Below are positions 5,141-7,490 of a DNA stretch of 7,490 bases, in pieces; the first letter of the stretch is position 1, and every line of letters begins with the position of its first letter. The notes below the pieces were generated by a model, which had not been told where the DNA came from, did not search any database, and worked only from the letters and a program-made list of their open reading frames with translations. This stretch comes from Casp-actino8 sp041159745. Lineage in GTDB: Bacteria; Actinomycetota; Acidimicrobiia; Acidimicrobiales; Ilumatobacteraceae. A program made the translations under genes and the position numbers. The stretch spans positions 1 to 7,490 of the forward strand of contig JBEAXP010000027.1 in assembly GCA_041159745.1 (NCBI GenBank), given 5' to 3'.

Positions 5141-5988
5141 TGTCCGCACGATTCTTCGCCGCGCTGGTCTTCGCCCTGGCGACGGCTTTGGCGGTGACCG
5201 AAGTGGTGAACGTCCGTCATCGTCGCCTCACCGTCCGACGCGCGCGCCAGCAGGTCGGTCTTCTCGACGCCGATGTCGACGAGAAGCGCCGGACCCTTCG
5301 CGGATGGTCACCGCGTCTGGTCGTCGCTTCGCTGACGATGGCCCTGATCGGCGTGGCCGTGGCCGGACCCCTGGGTCTCGTGATCGCGGTCGTTCCCGTG
5401 ATCGCGGCGCGGAGCTGGTCGAATCGGCGACGTCGTCGGCGCCAGGACGCGTTGGCCGACGAGTTGGGCCCGGCGCTGCAGATGATCATCGGTCACCTCC
5501 GCATCGGACGCAATGTGTCGGCCGCACTGGTCGAAGTGGCCGAGTCGTGCACGGGGCCGTTGCGCGAAGTTCTGACCGAAGTCGTGGCCGAGGCTCGTCT
5601 CGGGTCGCCATTGGATGAAGTGCTCACCGCGGTGGCCGAGCGCGAGGGCAACCGCCACCTCGGCATCGTGGCGTCGGCGGTGGGATTGCACGCCAGGCAC
5701 GGTGGTTCCTTGGTGGAGATTCTCGACACGGTGGTCGAGACGATCGAGGAAGAGGATCGTCTGCGTCGCGACATCAAGAGCCTGACCGCTGATGGTCGCC
5801 TGAGCGCCAAAGTTCTGTTGTTCATGCCGCCGGCGATGTTGGCCATCATTTCCGTGCTCAGCCCGGGCTACGCCACGCCGCTGGCCAATACGTCCTTCGG
5901 TCGGATGCTCGCACTCGTCGGCATCGTTCTCGGCTTGGTCGGTTGGCAATGGCTGCGTCACCTGGCCACGCCGAAGGTGGTTGCGTGA
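5140..5988 (+). CDS. tadB: TadB inner-membrane platform protein (T2SSF domain)
   Basis: This 282-residue membrane protein, with TadC, should form the platform that couples the TadA ATPase to pilin extraction. Visible segments are a first helix (4-22), a basic linker, a hydrophobic pair (59-91), a cytoplasmic T2SSF domain (about 106-225) and two C-terminal helices (224-241, 254-272). Signature stretches are ALADELGPALQMIIGHLRIG (104-123) and VGLHARHGGSLVEILDTVVE (181-200), followed by RDIKSLTADGRLSAKVL, all classic TadB. The start ATG 5140 overlaps the tadA stop (TGATG), with a weak GGTGGG just upstream. The downstream junction with tadC is also TGATG. The length matches the family; nothing is missing. 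Confidence 0.94.
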   Translation: MSARFFAALVFALATALAVTEVVNVRHRRLTVRRARQQVGLLDADVDEKRRTLRGWSPRLVVASLTMALIGVAVAGPLGLVIAVVPVIAARSWSNRRRRRRQDALADELGPALQMIIGHLRIGRNVSAALVEVAESCTGPLREVLTEVVAEARLGSPLDEVLTAVAEREGNRHLGIVASAVGLHARHGGSLVEILDTVVETIEEEDRLRRDIKSLTADGRLSAKVLLFMPPAMLAIISVLSPGYATPLANTSFGRMLALVGIVLGLVGWQWLRHLATPKVVA

Positions 5989-6767
5989 TGAGTCTTCTCG
6001 GGGCGCTCCTCATTTCTTCCGGTGCGGCACTTCTCGTCGAGCGTGCACCACGGCCGAAGTCGCTGACGATCGGCTCCCGAATCGGCGGTCGGCGTCGCAA
6101 GGCTCTGCTCGACGCCGTCGGATCGGCGAATGGCTCGGAGTCGGCGCTTCGTTCGGTTGCTCGAACCCAGCTGCTCGCTTCATTGGCCGTCGGGCTCTTC
6201 GCGGTGCTGTTCATCGTGTCGAAACCGACCCCGGTGAACGTCCTGGCCGCGGCCTTCTTGGTGGGGGCGGCTTGGCAGAGTCCGCTGATCATCGCCCGCT
6301 CTCGCGAGACCAAACGGCGTGCGACCATGGATCTCGAGTTGAGCGACGCACTCGGCGAAATGGTGATGGGCGTCGAAGCCGGACTCACCCTCGAAGCGGT
6401 GATGAACCTGTACGCCCGTCGCCATCGCACGAATCTTGCTCGCGAGTTCGAGCATGTTCTCGATCGAATCGGATTGGGTATTCCGCGGGTGGAGGCCTTG
6501 CGCGAAATGGATGAGCGCACGCCGACGCCGGGAGTTCGGATGTTCGTGGCGGCGGTTCAGCAGAACCAGAAGCTCGGTACGCCGTTGGCCGGTGCGTTGA
6601 GGCAACAAGGGGAGACGGCTCGCCGGCGACGTCGCCAGGCCGTCGAAGAACACGCCGCGAAGTTGTCGCTCAAGATGATCTTCCCCACGGTCTTCTGCGT
6701 GCTGCCGGTGCTTCTGATCGTGATCGTCGGCCCGGCCATGGTTCGTCTGATCGATGCCTTGCCTTGA
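5988..6767 (+). CDS. tadC: TadC inner-membrane platform protein (T2SSF domain)
   Basis: This 259-residue membrane protein is the second platform subunit. Hydrophobic segments lie near 1-17, 60-78, 82-102 and 230-254. The cytoplasmic T2SSF domain (about 114-230) carries DLELSDALGEMVMGVEAGLT (115-134), FVAAVQQNQKLGTPLAGALR (186-205) and EEHAAKLSLKMIFPTVFCVL (220-239), all typical of TadC. ATG 5988 overlaps the tadB stop (TGATG), with AAGGTGG (5975-5981) six nt upstream. An in-frame GTG at 5985 could also start it, and the frame stays open further upstream inside tadB without biological support. This is the last gene of the tightly overlapping block; a 50-nt gap follows with no visible terminator hairpin. 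Confidence 0.93.
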   Translation: MSLLGALLISSGAALLVERAPRPKSLTIGSRIGGRRRKALLDAVGSANGSESALRSVARTQLLASLAVGLFAVLFIVSKPTPVNVLAAAFLVGAAWQSPLIIARSRETKRRATMDLELSDALGEMVMGVEAGLTLEAVMNLYARRHRTNLAREFEHVLDRIGLGIPRVEALREMDERTPTPGVRMFVAAVQQNQKLGTPLAGALRQQGETARRRRRQAVEEHAAKLSLKMIFPTVFCVLPVLLIVIVGPAMVRLIDALP

Positions 6768-6817
6768 TGCGATCTTGACGGTTTTTGGGGAGAGGGCCGA
6801 AGGCGCCAATACGCTTC

Positions 6818-7456
6818 ATGGGTATCGGTTGGATGCTGATTCCGATTGCTGTTGCGACGGCGTGGCTGGTTCCCTTGGCTCCTCGCTACGTGGCGCGAGG
6901 TACGAAGTCCGTGTCGTCGATGCGATCGATGTGGTCGATGTGGGGTGTCGCGAGTGTCGCGGCGGCAGTGGTTCTGGTTCTCTCGGCCGATCGTCAGGGC
7001 GCCGATGTGTGGTCGTGGCTGGGTTTCGGAGCGACCGTCGTTCCACTGGGTGCTCTTTTCGCCATCGACGTGTTGACCCACCGCCTGCCGCGTCAGATCT
7101 CTCTTGTGACCGCAGTTCCCGTTGTCATTCTTCTGGTCATCGGGGACGGCCCGGGCGGACGTTGGTCGGTCGTGGTGGCGGCGATGGTCAATGTGCTCAT
7201 CGCCCTCGCGTTGCGAACGCTGACGCGTGGTTCGTTGGGCATGGGCGACGTGATGATCGCCCCTCTTCTGGGCGCGATCGTCGGGTGGTTTGGTCCCTGG
7301 TCCGTGGCGGCACTCTGGCTGGTGGCATCGGTTCTCGGTGGCTTGTGGTCGGTCGCGCTGTTGTTGACGAGGCGACGCTCCCGACGCGATCACATCGCCT
7401 ACGGTCCATTCCTGATCGTGGGAACTTTGGTGGCGGTGCTGGGGAGTGCTTTCTGA
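6818..7456 (+). CDS. tadV: A24-family prepilin peptidase (TadV/CpaA-like)
   Basis: This 212-residue polytopic membrane aspartyl protease should cleave the leaders of Flp and TadE. The two catalytic aspartates are visible: Asp84 in FAIDVLTHRLP (81-91) and Asp144 in LGMGDVMIAP (140-149), matching the D-x(5)-P and GxGD motifs of family A24. IAYGPFLIVGT (193-203) is the usual last-helix motif. No N-terminal methyltransferase-type zinc domain is present, as in small TadV/CpaA enzymes. The start is uncertain. ATG 6818 is chosen because the hydrophobic N-terminus follows it directly, but it has no clear Shine-Dalgarno sequence; TTG 6785 and ATG 6833 are alternatives. The 50-nt gap after tadC is the only real break in the operon and contains TTGACG (6775-6780) without a matching -10 box. 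Residues 34-42 are encoded by a 9-bp tandem repeat. Confidence 0.9.
   Translation: MGIGWMLIPIAVATAWLVPLAPRYVARGTKSVSSMRSMWSMWGVASVAAAVVLVLSADRQGADVWSWLGFGATVVPLGALFAIDVLTHRLPRQISLVTAVPVVILLVIGDGPGGRWSVVVAAMVNVLIALALRTLTRGSLGMGDVMIAPLLGAIVGWFGPWSVAALWLVASVLGGLWSVALLLTRRRSRRDHIAYGPFLIVGTLVAVLGSAF
6917..6943 (+). repeat. Three tandem 9-bp units inside tadV
   Basis: TCGATGCGA (6917-6925) is followed by two exact copies of TCGATGTGG (6926-6934, 6935-6943). They are in frame and encode Ser-Met-Arg, Ser-Met-Trp, Ser-Met-Trp in the loop before the second hydrophobic segment. Gain or loss of a unit would keep the frame. Confidence 0.7.
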
Positions 7457-7490
7457 TGGCGCTCGGTCGACCCTCGATCGCCGATCTGAA
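7456..7490 (+). CDS. Start of a further operon gene (only 11 codons visible)
   Basis: ATG 7456 overlaps the tadV stop by one nt (TGATG), the same junction type as tadA/tadB and tadB/tadC. The frame reads MALGRPSIADL and is open to the window edge. The coupling pattern supports a real co-transcribed gene, but there is too little sequence to name a family. A weak GGGGAG (7441-7446) lies upstream. Confidence 0.55.
   Translation, partial: MALGRPSIADL

Noticed and set aside
3803..5149. 448-codon open frame on the - strand opposite tadA
   Set aside because: It is exactly antisense to a clear TadA ATPase. The translation is His-, Arg- and Asp-rich without domain motifs, as expected from the complement of GC-rich codons.
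6775..6803. TTGACG as a -35 box for a tadV promoter
   Set aside because: The sequence 17 nt downstream (CCGAAG) bears no likeness to a -10 box, and the nearest AT-rich hexamer is 27 nt away.
6557..7393. 278-codon open frame on the - strand opposite tadC and tadV
   Set aside because: It is antisense to an A24 peptidase with both catalytic aspartates. The translation is low-complexity, rich in His, Arg, Gln and Thr.
1..7490. Mobile elements, CRISPR arrays, tRNA or rRNA genes
   Set aside because: No transposase or integrase motifs, regular spaced repeats, or RNA gene signatures were seen on either strand.

Overview
The window holds most of a Tad (tight adherence, Flp-type IVb) pilus locus on the + strand, with the start of an unrelated or regulatory membrane protein gene diverging from it on the - strand. 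The DNA is G+C-rich, with many TCG, GAC and GTC codons, GTG starts and densely overlapping genes. No gene for an outer-membrane secretin (RcpA/CpaC) or TadD lipoprotein is present among the nine genes seen. Together this suggests a monoderm, high-G+C actinobacterium. An Acidimicrobiia-type organism is a guess from style, not something the sequence proves.

Layout. Positions 1-768 (- strand) carry the N-terminal 256 residues of a multi-pass membrane protein that runs off the left edge. Positions 769-972 are a divergent intergenic region unusually rich in inverted and direct repeats. It ends in a hairpin and a Shine-Dalgarno sequence whose spacer is its own complement. From 973 the + strand runs: flp (major pilin), tadE (pseudopilin), tadG (Tad-domain minor component), cpaB/rcpC (SAF/RcpC assembly protein), tadZ/cpaE (ParA/MinD-like ATPase), tadA/cpaF (secretion ATPase), tadB and tadC (inner-membrane platform), then after a 50-nt gap tadV/cpaA (A24 prepilin peptidase). 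The first 35 nt of one more gene begins at 7456.

How the genes work together (family knowledge): TadV cleaves the Flp prepilin and the TadE pseudopilin before the conserved Glu+5. TadA powers assembly from the cytoplasmic face through the TadB/TadC platform. TadZ positions the machine. TadE, TadG and CpaB act on the outer face of the membrane.

The set is a recognisable Tad system, not a new one. The features most worth a second look are: the structured flp leader and self-complementary ribosome binding site; the unbroken chain of overlapping start and stop codons from the major pilin to tadC, and again after tadV; a TadZ with no N-terminal receiver-like domain; matching cysteine pairs in TadE and TadG; and the truncated divergent membrane protein.
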